A stretch of 10,079 nucleotides of DNA, taken from the NCBI GenBank assembly GCA_910585255.1, contig CAJUEI010000139.1, positions 1-10,079 of the forward strand, in the 5' to 3' direction. The translations under genes and the position numbers were made by a program. This DNA is from an uncultured Lachnospiraceae bacterium. Its GTDB lineage: Bacteria > Bacillota > Clostridia > Lachnospirales > Lachnospiraceae. The notes under the pieces are model-generated. The model was not told where the DNA came from. It saw only the letters and a program-made list of their open reading frames with translations, and did not search any database. Shown here piece after piece: positions 1 through 7,263 of the stretch (positions are counted from its first letter, which is position 1; every line of letters starts with the position of its first letter).

Positions 1-11
1 CTACCCAATCT

Positions 12-1907
12 CTACCCCTGCTCCAAAACCCCAGTATGAAGCTGATAATACACCCCTTTCTTCTCAAGCAGTCCCTCATGATTCCCCCTCTCAATAATCC
101 TCCCATGATCCAACACCATAATCACATTAGAATTCTGTATCGTAGAAAGCCGATGTGCAATAACAAACACCGTTCTCCCCTCCATCAGCCGATCCATCCC
201 CTCCTGCACAATCTTCTCCGTCCGAGTATCAATACTAGAAGTCGCCTCATCCAATATCAGCACAGGCGGATCTGCCACCGCTGCACGGGCTATCGCCAAA
301 AGCTGCCTCTGCCCCTGAGAAAGATTTCCTCCATCTCCCGTAATTACCGTCTGATACCCCTCTGGAAGATGCCGGATAAACGAATCCGCATTTGCTAACT
401 TTGCCGCCCCGATCACTTCCAAATCCGTAGCCTCCAGTCTCCCATACCGAATATTTTCCATAATCGTTCCGGTAAACAAATGGGTATCCTGAAGCACAAT
501 CCCAAGTGACCGCCGCAAATCCTCCTTCTTCATCCGACTAATCGGAATCCCATCATACCGAATCTCTCCCTTTTGAATATCATAAAACCGATTAATCAAA
601 TTGGTAATCGTAGTCTTTCCTGCTCCAGTTGCCCCCACAAAAGCAATCTTCTCCCCAGGCTTTGCAAATAACTCTATATCCTGCAAAATAATCTTATCCG
701 GCTGATACCCAAAGTCTACATGCTCAAAGACCACATCCCCTTCCAACTTCCGATAAACGGTATTTCCATCTTTCTTTTTCTCTTTCCATGCCCACAAACC
801 AGTTCGCTCAAAAGCCTCACTAATCCTTCCGTCCGCACTCTCCTCCGCATAGACCAATTCCACAGTTCCATCATCCTCTTCTGGCTTCTCATCCATCAAA
901 CTAAAGATTCTCTCCGCTCCGGCAAGTGCCATTACAATCGAATTAAACTGCATCGACACCTGTGCAATCGGCTGATTAAAGGAACGATTAAACTGCAAAA
1001 AAGACGCCAGTTCCCCCAAAGAAAGCGGTAAAATTCCTCCAATCGAAAGTGCAGCTCCAAGCATAGAAGTCAAAGCATAACTGATATTTCCCATATTGTT
1101 CATCACCGGCATCATAATATTTCCATATGCATTTGCACGGCTTGCACTGACAAACAACTGATTATTTAACTCCGTAAACTTCTCAATACTTTCCTCCTCA
1201 TGACAGAACACTTTAATTACCTTCTGCCCATCCATCATCTCTTCAATATATCCATTTACTTTTCCTAAATTCACCTGCTGTTCAATAAAATAAGAACCGC
1301 TTTTTGCAGCAATCGACTTCGTTACAAACAGCATAACAACCACCATTGTAATCGTAAGTACCGTCAAAGGAATACTTAATACCAACATTGATACAAATAC
1401 ACTGACAATCGTTACCAGAGAAGAAACCATCTGAGGAATACTCTGACTAATCATCTGACGCAGCGTATCCACATCATTTGTGTAAATACTCATAATATTT
1501 CCATGTGCATGTGTATCAAAATACCGAATCGGCAATTCCTCCATATGTCCAAATAATTCATTTCTTACCTTTTTTAATGTCCCCTGGGAGACCGTAATCA
1601 TAATCCGGTTATAGCCCCATGCCGCCAATGCCCCAGCATAATACACCACTGCCATTTTCGTCAGTACCGACAACAGACTTGAAAAATCCGGCTGCTCCTG
1701 TCCCAAAAAAGGAACAATATACTCATCAATTAAACTTTTCATAAACATCGTGCCCCGCACATTTGCAAGTGCACTGATCAAAATCAAGATCAGCACCGCC
1801 AGACAGTGCCACTTATAGCTTTGCATTACATACTGAAGCAGCCGTTTTAAGATCATCCCTGGATTCTTTGCCCCACGCTGCTTTCTTGGTATCTGCTTAT
1901 CTGCCAT
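12..1907 (-). CDS. ABC exporter subunit B, fused membrane and ATPase domains (consensus-site half)
   Basis: A 631-aa half-transporter of the type IV (ABCB-like) exporter fold, expected in the cytoplasmic membrane as a heterodimer with the subunit encoded just upstream. Hydrophobic membrane segments fill about residues 30-330. The ATPase domain has Walker A GATGAGKT (425-432), Q-loop Q473, signature LSQGQ (529-533), Walker B VLILDE (549-554) with the catalytic Glu554, and switch His585. The signature is non-canonical (Q for the second G), while Walker A/B and His are intact. A charged insert at about 343-390, before the ATPase core, is to my knowledge common in the BmrD/YfiC-like partner. The ATG at 1907 overlaps the end of the upstream gene by 11 bases and has GGAGG at 1916-1920, 8 bases away, so translation is probably coupled. 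Substrate is unknown; multidrug export is inferred from the family and the marR neighbour. The stop is TAG at 12-14; any terminator lies outside the window. Confidence 0.95.
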   Translation of the reverse strand: MADKQIPRKQRGAKNPGMILKRLLQYVMQSYKWHCLAVLILILISALANVRGTMFMKSLIDEYIVPFLGQEQPDFSSLLSVLTKMAVVYYAGALAAWGYNRIMITVSQGTLKKVRNELFGHMEELPIRYFDTHAHGNIMSIYTNDVDTLRQMISQSIPQMVSSLVTIVSVFVSMLVLSIPLTVLTITMVVVMLFVTKSIAAKSGSYFIEQQVNLGKVNGYIEEMMDGQKVIKVFCHEEESIEKFTELNNQLFVSASRANAYGNIMMPVMNNMGNISYALTSMLGAALSIGGILPLSLGELASFLQFNRSFNQPIAQVSMQFNSIVMALAGAERIFSLMDEKPEEDDGTVELVYAEESADGRISEAFERTGLWAWKEKKKDGNTVYRKLEGDVVFEHVDFGYQPDKIILQDIELFAKPGEKIAFVGATGAGKTTITNLINRFYDIQKGEIRYDGIPISRMKKEDLRRSLGIVLQDTHLFTGTIMENIRYGRLEATDLEVIGAAKLANADSFIRHLPEGYQTVITGDGGNLSQGQRQLLAIARAAVADPPVLILDEATSSIDTRTEKIVQEGMDRLMEGRTVFVIAHRLSTIQNSNVIMVLDHGRIIERGNHEGLLEKKGVYYQLHTGVLEQG

Positions 1908-3633
1908 CCTCTTTGCCTCCCTTCTGCTGAGATCGATAGATATCCTGATATATCACATTACTCTCCAACAATTCCTGATGTGTTCCAATCCCGTTTATCT
2001 TTCCATCGTGCAAAACCAAAATTCGATCGGCATCCTGTATAGAAGAAATCCGCTGTGCAATAATCAACTTGGTGGTATCTGGTATTTCCTCCCGAAATGC
2101 CTTGCGGATCAATGCATCTGTCTTGGTATCTACCGCACTGGTCGAATCATCTAAAATCAAAATCTTCGGTTTCTTTAATAAAGCTCTGGCTATGCAAAGC
2201 CGCTGCTTCTGTCCGCCCGATACATTTGTTCCTCCCTGCTCAATATACGTATCATATTTCTCAGGAAAATTTTGAATAAATTCATCCGCCTGTGCCAGCC
2301 GGCAAACCCGAACGATCTCCTCTTTAGAAGCCTCTTTGTTTCCCCAGCGAAGATTCTCCTGAATTGTCCCGGAAAATAATACATTCTTTTGAAGTACCAT
2401 TGCCACTTCATTCCGCAGACTCTCAATATCATACTGCCGCACATCCACTCCGCCGACTTCTACACTTCCCTCTGTTGCATCATACAGACGTGGAATTAAC
2501 TGTACCAGAGAAGTCTTTGCACTTCCTGTTCCTCCTAAGATTCCAATCGTCTCTCCTGAAGCAATCGAAAAATCGATCTGCTGCAACACCTCTTTTTCTG
2601 TATCGTTCTGATAAGAAAAGCTAACATTTCGAAACACAATCGAACCATCCTTTATCTCAGTAATCGGATTTGCCCCATTCTGCAAATCGGAACGCTCCTC
2701 AATTACCTCAGCAATTCGCTCTCCTGAAGCCCTTGACATTGTAATCATTACAAAAACCATAGAGAGCATCATTAAACTCATTAAAATATTAATTACATAA
2801 GTAAATAAACTCATAAGCTGCCCGGTAGAAAGACTGCCCCCTACAATCATCTTTGCCCCAAGCCAAGAGATTAAAAGAATACAGGTATACATCGTAAACA
2901 TCATAATCGGACTATTTAATATTAAAATCTTTTCTGCACGGACAAACATCTGATATAAATTTTCATTTGCCTTTTGAAACTTTTCCTTTTCATATCCTTC
3001 CCGTACATATGCCTTTACGACCCGTATTGCACTTACATTTTCCTGTACACTGGCATTTAAATCATCATACTTTTTAAATACCTGAGTAAAAACCGGGTGT
3101 ACATGAAACATAATAAACGCCAAAGCTGTCCCCAAAAAAGCAATTGCCCCGACAAATACCAAAGAAAGCTCTCCGCTGATTGCAAAAGCCATAAACAGAG
3201 CACAGATTAGCATAATCGGTGCCCGTACACACATCCGAAGCACCATTTGATAGGCATTTTGAATATTTGTTACATCGGTAGTCAGCCGAGTAACGAGCCC
3301 AGCCGTAGAATATTTATCAATATTGGCAAATGAATACTTCTGAATATTTTCATACATAGCCTGCCGAAGGTTCTTTGCAAGCCCGGTACTGGCAAAGGCT
3401 GCATTTTTCCCGGCAAATACCCCGCATCCTAACGAACAAGCCGCCATTACAAACATAAAAATTCCCATCACCACTACATGCTTGATATCCCCTTTCTCCA
3501 GCCCGTCATCAATAATAGAAGCCATCATAAGTGGAATCAGCACTTCTAGTATTACCTCAAGTATACCAAATATCGGTGCCAAAAAAGAGCTCTTCTTAAA
3601 CTCTTTCACCTGGGATAATAATGTTTTTATCAT
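1897..3633 (-). CDS. ABC exporter subunit A, fused membrane and ATPase domains (degenerate-site half)
   Basis: A 578-aa type IV ABC half-transporter, the first of a two-gene exporter. Six membrane segments are expected in about residues 15-300. The ATPase domain has Walker A GGTGSAKT (367-374, Ala at the usual third Gly), Q-loop Q415, signature VSGGQ (471-475), and Walker B ILILDD (491-496), where Asp496 replaces the catalytic Glu. Gln527 replaces the switch His. These substitutions are the known hallmark of the degenerate half of heterodimeric exporters such as BmrC, LmrC and TM287. Its good signature motif would complete the consensus ATP site on the partner. I chose the ATG at 3633 because AAAGGA lies 8 bases upstream; the frame is open to an ATG at 3684, but that one has no ribosome binding site and would cover the putative operator at 3668-3683. 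It follows the marR gene by 76 bases. Confidence 0.93.
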   Translation of the reverse strand: MIKTLLSQVKEFKKSSFLAPIFGILEVILEVLIPLMMASIIDDGLEKGDIKHVVVMGIFMFVMAACSLGCGVFAGKNAAFASTGLAKNLRQAMYENIQKYSFANIDKYSTAGLVTRLTTDVTNIQNAYQMVLRMCVRAPIMLICALFMAFAISGELSLVFVGAIAFLGTALAFIMFHVHPVFTQVFKKYDDLNASVQENVSAIRVVKAYVREGYEKEKFQKANENLYQMFVRAEKILILNSPIMMFTMYTCILLISWLGAKMIVGGSLSTGQLMSLFTYVINILMSLMMLSMVFVMITMSRASGERIAEVIEERSDLQNGANPITEIKDGSIVFRNVSFSYQNDTEKEVLQQIDFSIASGETIGILGGTGSAKTSLVQLIPRLYDATEGSVEVGGVDVRQYDIESLRNEVAMVLQKNVLFSGTIQENLRWGNKEASKEEIVRVCRLAQADEFIQNFPEKYDTYIEQGGTNVSGGQKQRLCIARALLKKPKILILDDSTSAVDTKTDALIRKAFREEIPDTTKLIIAQRISSIQDADRILVLHDGKINGIGTHQELLESNVIYQDIYRSQQKGGKEDGR

Positions 3634-3646
3634 CTCTCTCATCCTT
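3633..3646 (-). promoter_or_regulatory. Ribosome binding site deciding the start of ABC subunit A
   Basis: On the minus strand AAAGGA is followed by TGAGAGAG and then ATG at 3633. The two in-frame upstream ATGs are less suitable: the one at 3684 has a T-rich, SD-less upstream region, and the one at 3642 overlaps this binding site. Confidence 0.7.
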
Positions 3647-3667
3647 TCTATTTGTTTTGTTCCTAAC

Positions 3668-3683
3668 TGTAAGTACCCTAACA
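3668..3683. promoter_or_regulatory. Second candidate MarR-type operator, in the marR-ABC gap
   Basis: The plus strand reads TGTAAG-TACC-CTAACA, an inverted repeat with 6-base arms and a 4-base spacer. It matches the operator candidate upstream of marR (TGTTAG-GTTG-CTAACA) at 11 of 12 arm positions, with identical spacing. In transcription direction it begins at the last base of a TATAAT hexamer (3683-3688). That is direct sequence evidence; binding by the adjacent repressor is inferred. Confidence 0.55.
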
Positions 3684-3688
3684 TTATA
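3683..3688 (-). promoter_or_regulatory. Possible internal promoter, -10 box only
   Basis: A perfect TATAAT on the minus strand sits between the marR stop codon (3710-3712) and subunit A. At 16-18 bases upstream I see no -35 resembling TTGACA, and there is no TG extension, so it would be weak or need an activator. The adjoining palindrome is what makes it worth listing. Confidence 0.3.
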
Positions 3689-3709
3689 GAGAAAAAAAGA
3701 TACGATTTC

Positions 3710-4159
3710 TTATTTTCCTTCCGAATTCAGATTTTTCTTTACCTGATCCATTACCCGAAAAAAAACCTCCTTGTCTTCCTCTGAGATTCCTTTTGAAAGC
3801 TGTGCCTCAAACGCATCGATTCTGGCTATAATCTGATCATGCACCTCTATTGCTTTAGCTGTAAGCACCAATTTCTTCAAGCGTGCGTCTTCCGAAACAC
3901 TCTGTCTTTCCAGATAACCTTTCTTCTCTAATAACTGTAAAATCCCCGTTGCAGTAGACCGCCGAATTTCATATGCTTTTTCCACATCTTTTTGAAACGT
4001 TTCCAATCCTGCATTATCCCGCATCCGAATAAACCCAACGATCCACCCCTGTACTCTGGTAAGTTCTGGCACATCAAAAGAAAAACTGGTATTTCGCTGA
4101 ATCAAATTCGAAACCGCCTTAATCTCGCCGCCCATACGCCGGCGATTATAAAAACACAT
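3710..4159 (-). CDS. MarR-family transcriptional regulator
   Basis: A 149-aa winged helix-turn-helix repressor-type protein, expected to act as a dimer on DNA. Residues 55-86 fit the recognition-helix region, with the IRRSTATGILQLLEKKGYLER stretch split across helix and turn. The wing at 87-100 contains the family's D-x-R signature (Asp91-Arg93) followed by LKKLVLT. The terminal helices expected for dimerisation are present. I chose the ATG at 4159 because AAGGAGG (4167-4173) lies 7 bases upstream; the frame is open to an ATG at 4222, but that lies inside the -35 region and has no ribosome binding site. It is the first gene of an operon with the two ABC exporter genes, the usual layout for a ligand-released repressor of its own efflux pump. 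Two matching palindromes support autoregulation. The inducing ligand cannot be told from sequence. Confidence 0.92.
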   Translation of the reverse strand: MCFYNRRRMGGEIKAVSNLIQRNTSFSFDVPELTRVQGWIVGFIRMRDNAGLETFQKDVEKAYEIRRSTATGILQLLEKKGYLERQSVSEDARLKKLVLTAKAIEVHDQIIARIDAFEAQLSKGISEEDKEVFFRVMDQVKKNLNSEGK

Positions 4160-4174
4160 ACAACACCCTCCTTC

Positions 4175-4190
4175 TGTTAGGTTGCTAACA
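4175..4190. promoter_or_regulatory. Candidate MarR operator upstream of marR
   Basis: A perfect inverted repeat on the plus strand, TGTTAG-GTTG-CTAACA, with 6-base arms and a 4-base spacer. It begins 3 bases downstream of the -10 box (4194-4199), covers the expected transcription start, and ends one base before the AAGGAGG ribosome binding site. This position would let a bound repressor block initiation. The size and symmetry fit MarR-family sites; identity of the binder is inferred from adjacency. Confidence 0.65.
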
Positions 4191-4193
4191 TAA

Positions 4194-4222
4194 AGAATAG
4201 CAAACTCCTCATTAAAATACAA
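4194..4222 (-). promoter_or_regulatory. Promoter of the marR-ABC operon
   Basis: On the minus strand TTGTAT (4217-4222) and TATTCT (4194-4199) are separated by 17 bases. The -10 is preceded by TG plus one base, an extended -10 element that compensates for the weak -35 (3 of 6 matches). The predicted start, near 4187, falls inside the palindrome at 4175-4190. Confidence 0.55.
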
Positions 4223-4293
4223 GTCATTTTAGAAATATTTTATAAATTTTATCTCTCTACCCCGTGCTTTACCATGCCAGAATATCAAAATCC

Positions 4294-4340
4294 AAAACCG
4301 CTAAAGTGAGAAAGCAGTGCTTTCCCACTTTAGCGGTTTT
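4294..4340 (-). terminator. Hairpin terminator overlapping the stop codon of the EAL gene
   Basis: A long hairpin. Arms 4294-4308 and 4326-4340 pair perfectly over 15 bp. After one A/C mismatch, 4310-4315 and 4319-4324 pair over 6 bp around a 3-base loop. In the minus direction the distal arm ends GGTTTT and is followed by GGATTTTGAT, a broken U-rich tail. The stop codon TAA (4339-4341) overlaps the stem base. It insulates the marR-ABC operon from readthrough. Confidence 0.75.
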
Positions 4341-6972
4341 AAGCCATCATCCTCTCACTAATCCGATATCGATTCCCACCCTCAGCCTGTGCCATTAAAA
4401 AAGCCCGTCTGGCCTTCTCATAGAGAATCTCATAATCATGATCCTCTTCCATACAAGGACAAACCCCAAATGTACAGCTGACTGGAATATTATGCACACA
4501 AAAATTCAGACAGTTCTGAAGTCCTCCAATCCGATTTTTTAATTTATCCTGACTCATAGAAGCCTTTAAAAGCAAAGCAAACTGATCCTCTTCCATTCTT
4601 CCAATCAAATCATAATTTCGAACATTATTCTTCAACATCTCTGCTACTGCAACCAACAGTCCATCCTCTGTTATATCCCCCATTTCTCCGGCAATCTCTT
4701 CTAATCGATCGATCTTTAAGAAAACCAGCACACCCTTTTCCTGCCCCCGAAGAAATTCCCGTGCCTCCCGTTCAAATGCATTGGGATTCAGCACCCGAGT
4801 CAGCTCATCCAAAGAAGCCTCCATTGTCTCAAAAAACCGCTGCTGCAGCTTTGTTCTTCCCCGCTTAAATACCCGCATCCGATTGACCAAAGCATCCGTT
4901 ACCAACTGCTGTGCCTCCTCCCGGATATAAGGCTTAGAAAGCAGCCCCTCTACCTGGATTCCCGGCACCCGTTTCTCCAATTCATTCCCCGCCTGTGAAG
5001 TAATAATAACCGGAATCTGCTTATATACGTCATCTGTCTTTAACCGCTTCAACAGTTCAAACCCATCCATTCCAGGCATATATAAATCCAGCATAATAAT
5101 CGTAATCTTTTTATAATACCTCTGAATAAATTCCCATGCCGCCGTCCCGTTTGCACACTCTTTAATATTATATTCTTCCTCAAAATATTCCCGAAGGATC
5201 ACACGATTAAAAGCCAAATCATCCACCACCAACATATAATTGGTATCCGAAAGCTTTTCCTTTTTCCGAACCGAATTCTGAATATAAGACTCCACATCAT
5301 AGACCGGCTGTACTTCCCACTCTTCTAACATCTTTTCTAACTCTTTTGCCTGCATCGGCTTAGCAAAATAATACCCCTGTATAATATGGCATTTCAGTTC
5401 TTTTAGATGTTCTAACTGCTCCCGGTTTTCCACTCCCTCTGCTACAATTAACAGATTCATCCACTTTGCCAAATTAATAACAGAGCTAATAATATTTTTA
5501 GAATTTTTATGCAGAAACTCATTCTGTATAAACTTCATATCCATTTTCAGTACGTCAATCGGAAGTTCAGACAGTGCATTTAAAGAAGAATATCCGCTTC
5601 CAAAGTCGTCCATCTCAATAATAAATCCCTGCTCCCGCAGCTGTGTAATCACCTGAATCAGCTGCTGCGGATTTTCCGAATAAGCCGATTCTGTAACCTC
5701 TAAATGAAGCATCCGAGACTCTAACCCATACTTTTCTATTAATCTTGGAAGATAAACTGTCAAATCCTCATTATAGATATCTTTTCTCGATACATTAACC
5801 GAAATCGGAATCATTTCTTTTCCGTTTTCTTTTTGTCTCTTTAAAAAACTACAGACCTCTTCCCAGACATACTTATCCACTTCTGTAATAAATCCATTCT
5901 TTTCAAAAACCGGTATAAACTCTCCGGGCGACAGAAATCCATACTCTGGATGAACCCAGCGTACCAATGCCTCTGCTCCTACTACACTCTCTACCTCTGT
6001 ATCAAATTTTGGCTGATAATAAACCTGAAACTGCCGCATCTCTAAAGCCTGATTCATAATACTGGTAATCTTTTGTTCAATCACCAGATTCTCCCGAATC
6101 GTATCGTTATAATAACAAAATACCTTATCATACTGATTCTTAATCATCCCTATCGCCAAAGCAGCACGATCACACATCGCCCGTACAATCCCATCTTCTT
6201 CTCTAATTTCATAGATGCCAAACTTTACAATTACTTTTGTAAAAGGAAAATTATTTTCTATCTGCTCGGAAATCTTTAAAATTTTCTCTTCCAAATCCTT
6301 TTGTTTTTTAGTAAAGAAAAAAAATTGATCGGCATACCCCCGTGCTAACAGTGTCTCTTTCTCTAATACCCTCTGAAATTCTCCTGCCACACACCGCAGC
6401 AAATTATCCCCTTCTGCTTCTCCATAAGTATCATTAAATACCTTAAACCGTTCGATATCTGCAGCTACTATACAATATCCTGTCTCACCCGCTCTCAACC
6501 TTTCCTCTACCTTACGATAAAACGCATCTTTTGTAAAAAGCCCTGTCAGTGCATCCGTCTCTAATATATTTAAAACCGTTTTTGCTTCCGCTGCTTGAAT
6601 CAAATTGTTCAGCCGAAGAGAAAGCACCTTCGAATAATACGGCGGCAGAATATAATCATCTATCCCATGCTGCAATGCCTCTAACCCTACCATATCATTG
6701 GCTTCCCGAATTGTCGCAATAATCGGAATCTTAGAAAAAAAAGGATCTTCTCTCATCTGCTCCGCTATCTCATATGGATTTGCTTCCGATGAAAAAATAT
6801 CTAAAAGAACGGCTGAAATCCGTTTTTTCCAATAATATTTCTGCAGAATCTCCCATGCCTCTTCCCTACTTTCTGCCTGGAGTACAATATACTCACTCTC
6901 CAACAATTTACTCAATAACTTTCGATTCAGCAATTCACAGCTAATAATCAGTATTATTCTTTTCGTCTCCAT
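4339..6972 (-). CDS. Multidomain c-di-GMP protein: REC-GGDEF-EAL-REC-GGDEF, probable phosphodiesterase
   Basis: An 877-aa cytoplasmic protein with no membrane segment. Domain order: receiver 1 (about 1-125), GGDEF 1 (about 135-290), EAL (about 305-550), receiver 2 (about 578-700), GGDEF 2 (about 715-875). The EAL domain looks active: E334-A-L, N393 of NVSR, E425, D455-D456 of DDFGSGYSSL, K476, E512 and E515 of AEGVE, and QGYYFAKP from 532. Receiver 2 is canonical: D584-D585, phospho-acceptor D629, S659, K680. Receiver 1 keeps D58 but lacks the acidic pair and the Lys. GGDEF 1 reads GYADQ (212-216) and GGDEF 2 reads EEDQ (794-797), so neither should make c-di-GMP. I infer a c-di-GMP phosphodiesterase controlled by phosphorylation through an unlinked kinase. 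The ATG at 6972 has AGGGAG 14 bases upstream, rather long spacing. The gene is monocistronic, with its own promoter and terminator. Confidence 0.93.
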   Translation of the reverse strand: METKRIILIISCELLNRKLLSKLLESEYIVLQAESREEAWEILQKYYWKKRISAVLLDIFSSEANPYEIAEQMREDPFFSKIPIIATIREANDMVGLEALQHGIDDYILPPYYSKVLSLRLNNLIQAAEAKTVLNILETDALTGLFTKDAFYRKVEERLRAGETGYCIVAADIERFKVFNDTYGEAEGDNLLRCVAGEFQRVLEKETLLARGYADQFFFFTKKQKDLEEKILKISEQIENNFPFTKVIVKFGIYEIREEDGIVRAMCDRAALAIGMIKNQYDKVFCYYNDTIRENLVIEQKITSIMNQALEMRQFQVYYQPKFDTEVESVVGAEALVRWVHPEYGFLSPGEFIPVFEKNGFITEVDKYVWEEVCSFLKRQKENGKEMIPISVNVSRKDIYNEDLTVYLPRLIEKYGLESRMLHLEVTESAYSENPQQLIQVITQLREQGFIIEMDDFGSGYSSLNALSELPIDVLKMDMKFIQNEFLHKNSKNIISSVINLAKWMNLLIVAEGVENREQLEHLKELKCHIIQGYYFAKPMQAKELEKMLEEWEVQPVYDVESYIQNSVRKKEKLSDTNYMLVVDDLAFNRVILREYFEEEYNIKECANGTAAWEFIQRYYKKITIIMLDLYMPGMDGFELLKRLKTDDVYKQIPVIITSQAGNELEKRVPGIQVEGLLSKPYIREEAQQLVTDALVNRMRVFKRGRTKLQQRFFETMEASLDELTRVLNPNAFEREAREFLRGQEKGVLVFLKIDRLEEIAGEMGDITEDGLLVAVAEMLKNNVRNYDLIGRMEEDQFALLLKASMSQDKLKNRIGGLQNCLNFCVHNIPVSCTFGVCPCMEEDHDYEILYEKARRAFLMAQAEGGNRYRISERMMA

Positions 6973-7014
6973 AAACGATTTCTCAGCTCCCTTTTTAACC
7001 TTTATCTTCTATTT

Positions 7015-7125
7015 TTATAACTTATCTTTTATCCCTATATTCCTATAACTGCCCATTACCATCACCATTACCATCAACATCAACATCAACATCAACATCA
7101 ACATCAACATCAACATCAACTGCAC
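7015..7125 (-). other. Possible leader ORF made of Leu-Met repeats (doubtful)
   Basis: Read on the minus strand, the hexamer array is TTGATG repeated. It lies in a frame open from GTG at 7125 to TAA at 7015-7017. This gives 36 codons: a start, Gln, eight Leu-Met pairs, VMVMVM, then a short tail GSYRNIGIKDKL. The 22 consecutive hydrophobic residues are the length of a membrane helix. No Shine-Dalgarno is visible and the composition follows simply from the repeat, so I consider translation unproven. It ends 42 bases before the EAL gene's ATG. Confidence 0.15.
7054..7119. repeat. Hexanucleotide microsatellite: eight CATCAA plus three variant units
   Basis: Eight perfect, consecutive CATCAA copies occupy 7072-7119. 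They are preceded at 7054-7071 by CATTAC, CATCAC and CATTAC, giving eleven hexamers in 66 bases. The array lies about 10 bases downstream of the predicted transcription start of the EAL gene and 82 bases upstream of its ATG, so it is probably transcribed in the leader. Such arrays can change copy number by slippage. Confidence 0.97.
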
Positions 7126-7136
7126 TAATTTTTTTT

Positions 7137-7145
7137 ATTATATCA
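7137..7145 (-). promoter_or_regulatory. Extended -10 promoter of the EAL gene
   Basis: The minus strand reads TGATATAAT: a perfect TATAAT (7137-7142) with the TG extension. The best -35 at 17-base spacing, TGGATT (7160-7165), matches only 3 of 6, as is tolerated by extended -10 promoters. The predicted start is near 7130, giving a leader of about 158 bases that includes the whole hexamer array. Confidence 0.6.
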
Positions 7146-7234
7146 AATTCTATAGCAATAATCCACTATTTTTCTGATATTTTTAGAATAAACTCCTCTA
7201 TTTTTACGTTTTGGCAGCTTTTCTTCTCTTTTAT

Positions 7235-7263
7235 TTGACAGAAAAAGAAACAAATGTTATATT
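7235..7263 (+). promoter_or_regulatory. Strong promoter of rqcH
   Basis: A perfect TTGACA (7235-7240), a 17-base spacer, then TATATT (7258-7263) preceded by TG plus one base. Start is expected near 7270, giving a leader of about 67 bases. AAGGA at 7322-7326 is 10 bases from the ATG. Near-consensus elements suggest steady housekeeping expression. Confidence 0.8.

Noticed and set aside
36..1031. Plus-strand frames at 36-398 and 720-1031
   Set aside because: They lie opposite the well-supported ABC subunit B gene and show no recognisable domain or start signals.
2069..2624. Small frames on both strands inside ABC subunit A
   Set aside because: They are alternative-frame shadows of the conserved ATPase domain.
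3634..3684. N-terminal extension of ABC subunit A to the ATG at 3684
   Set aside because: No ribosome binding site precedes it, it overlaps the TATAAT and the palindrome, and the ATG at 3633 has AAAGGA at good spacing and fits the family's N-terminus.
4160..4222. N-terminal extension of the MarR protein to the ATG at 4222
   Set aside because: This stretch contains the promoter, operator and Shine-Dalgarno for the ATG at 4159; the 149-aa product is the usual family size.
7054..7119. Hexamer array as a CRISPR-like or iteron array
   Set aside because: Units are 6 bases with no spacers, and no cas or replication initiator gene is nearby.
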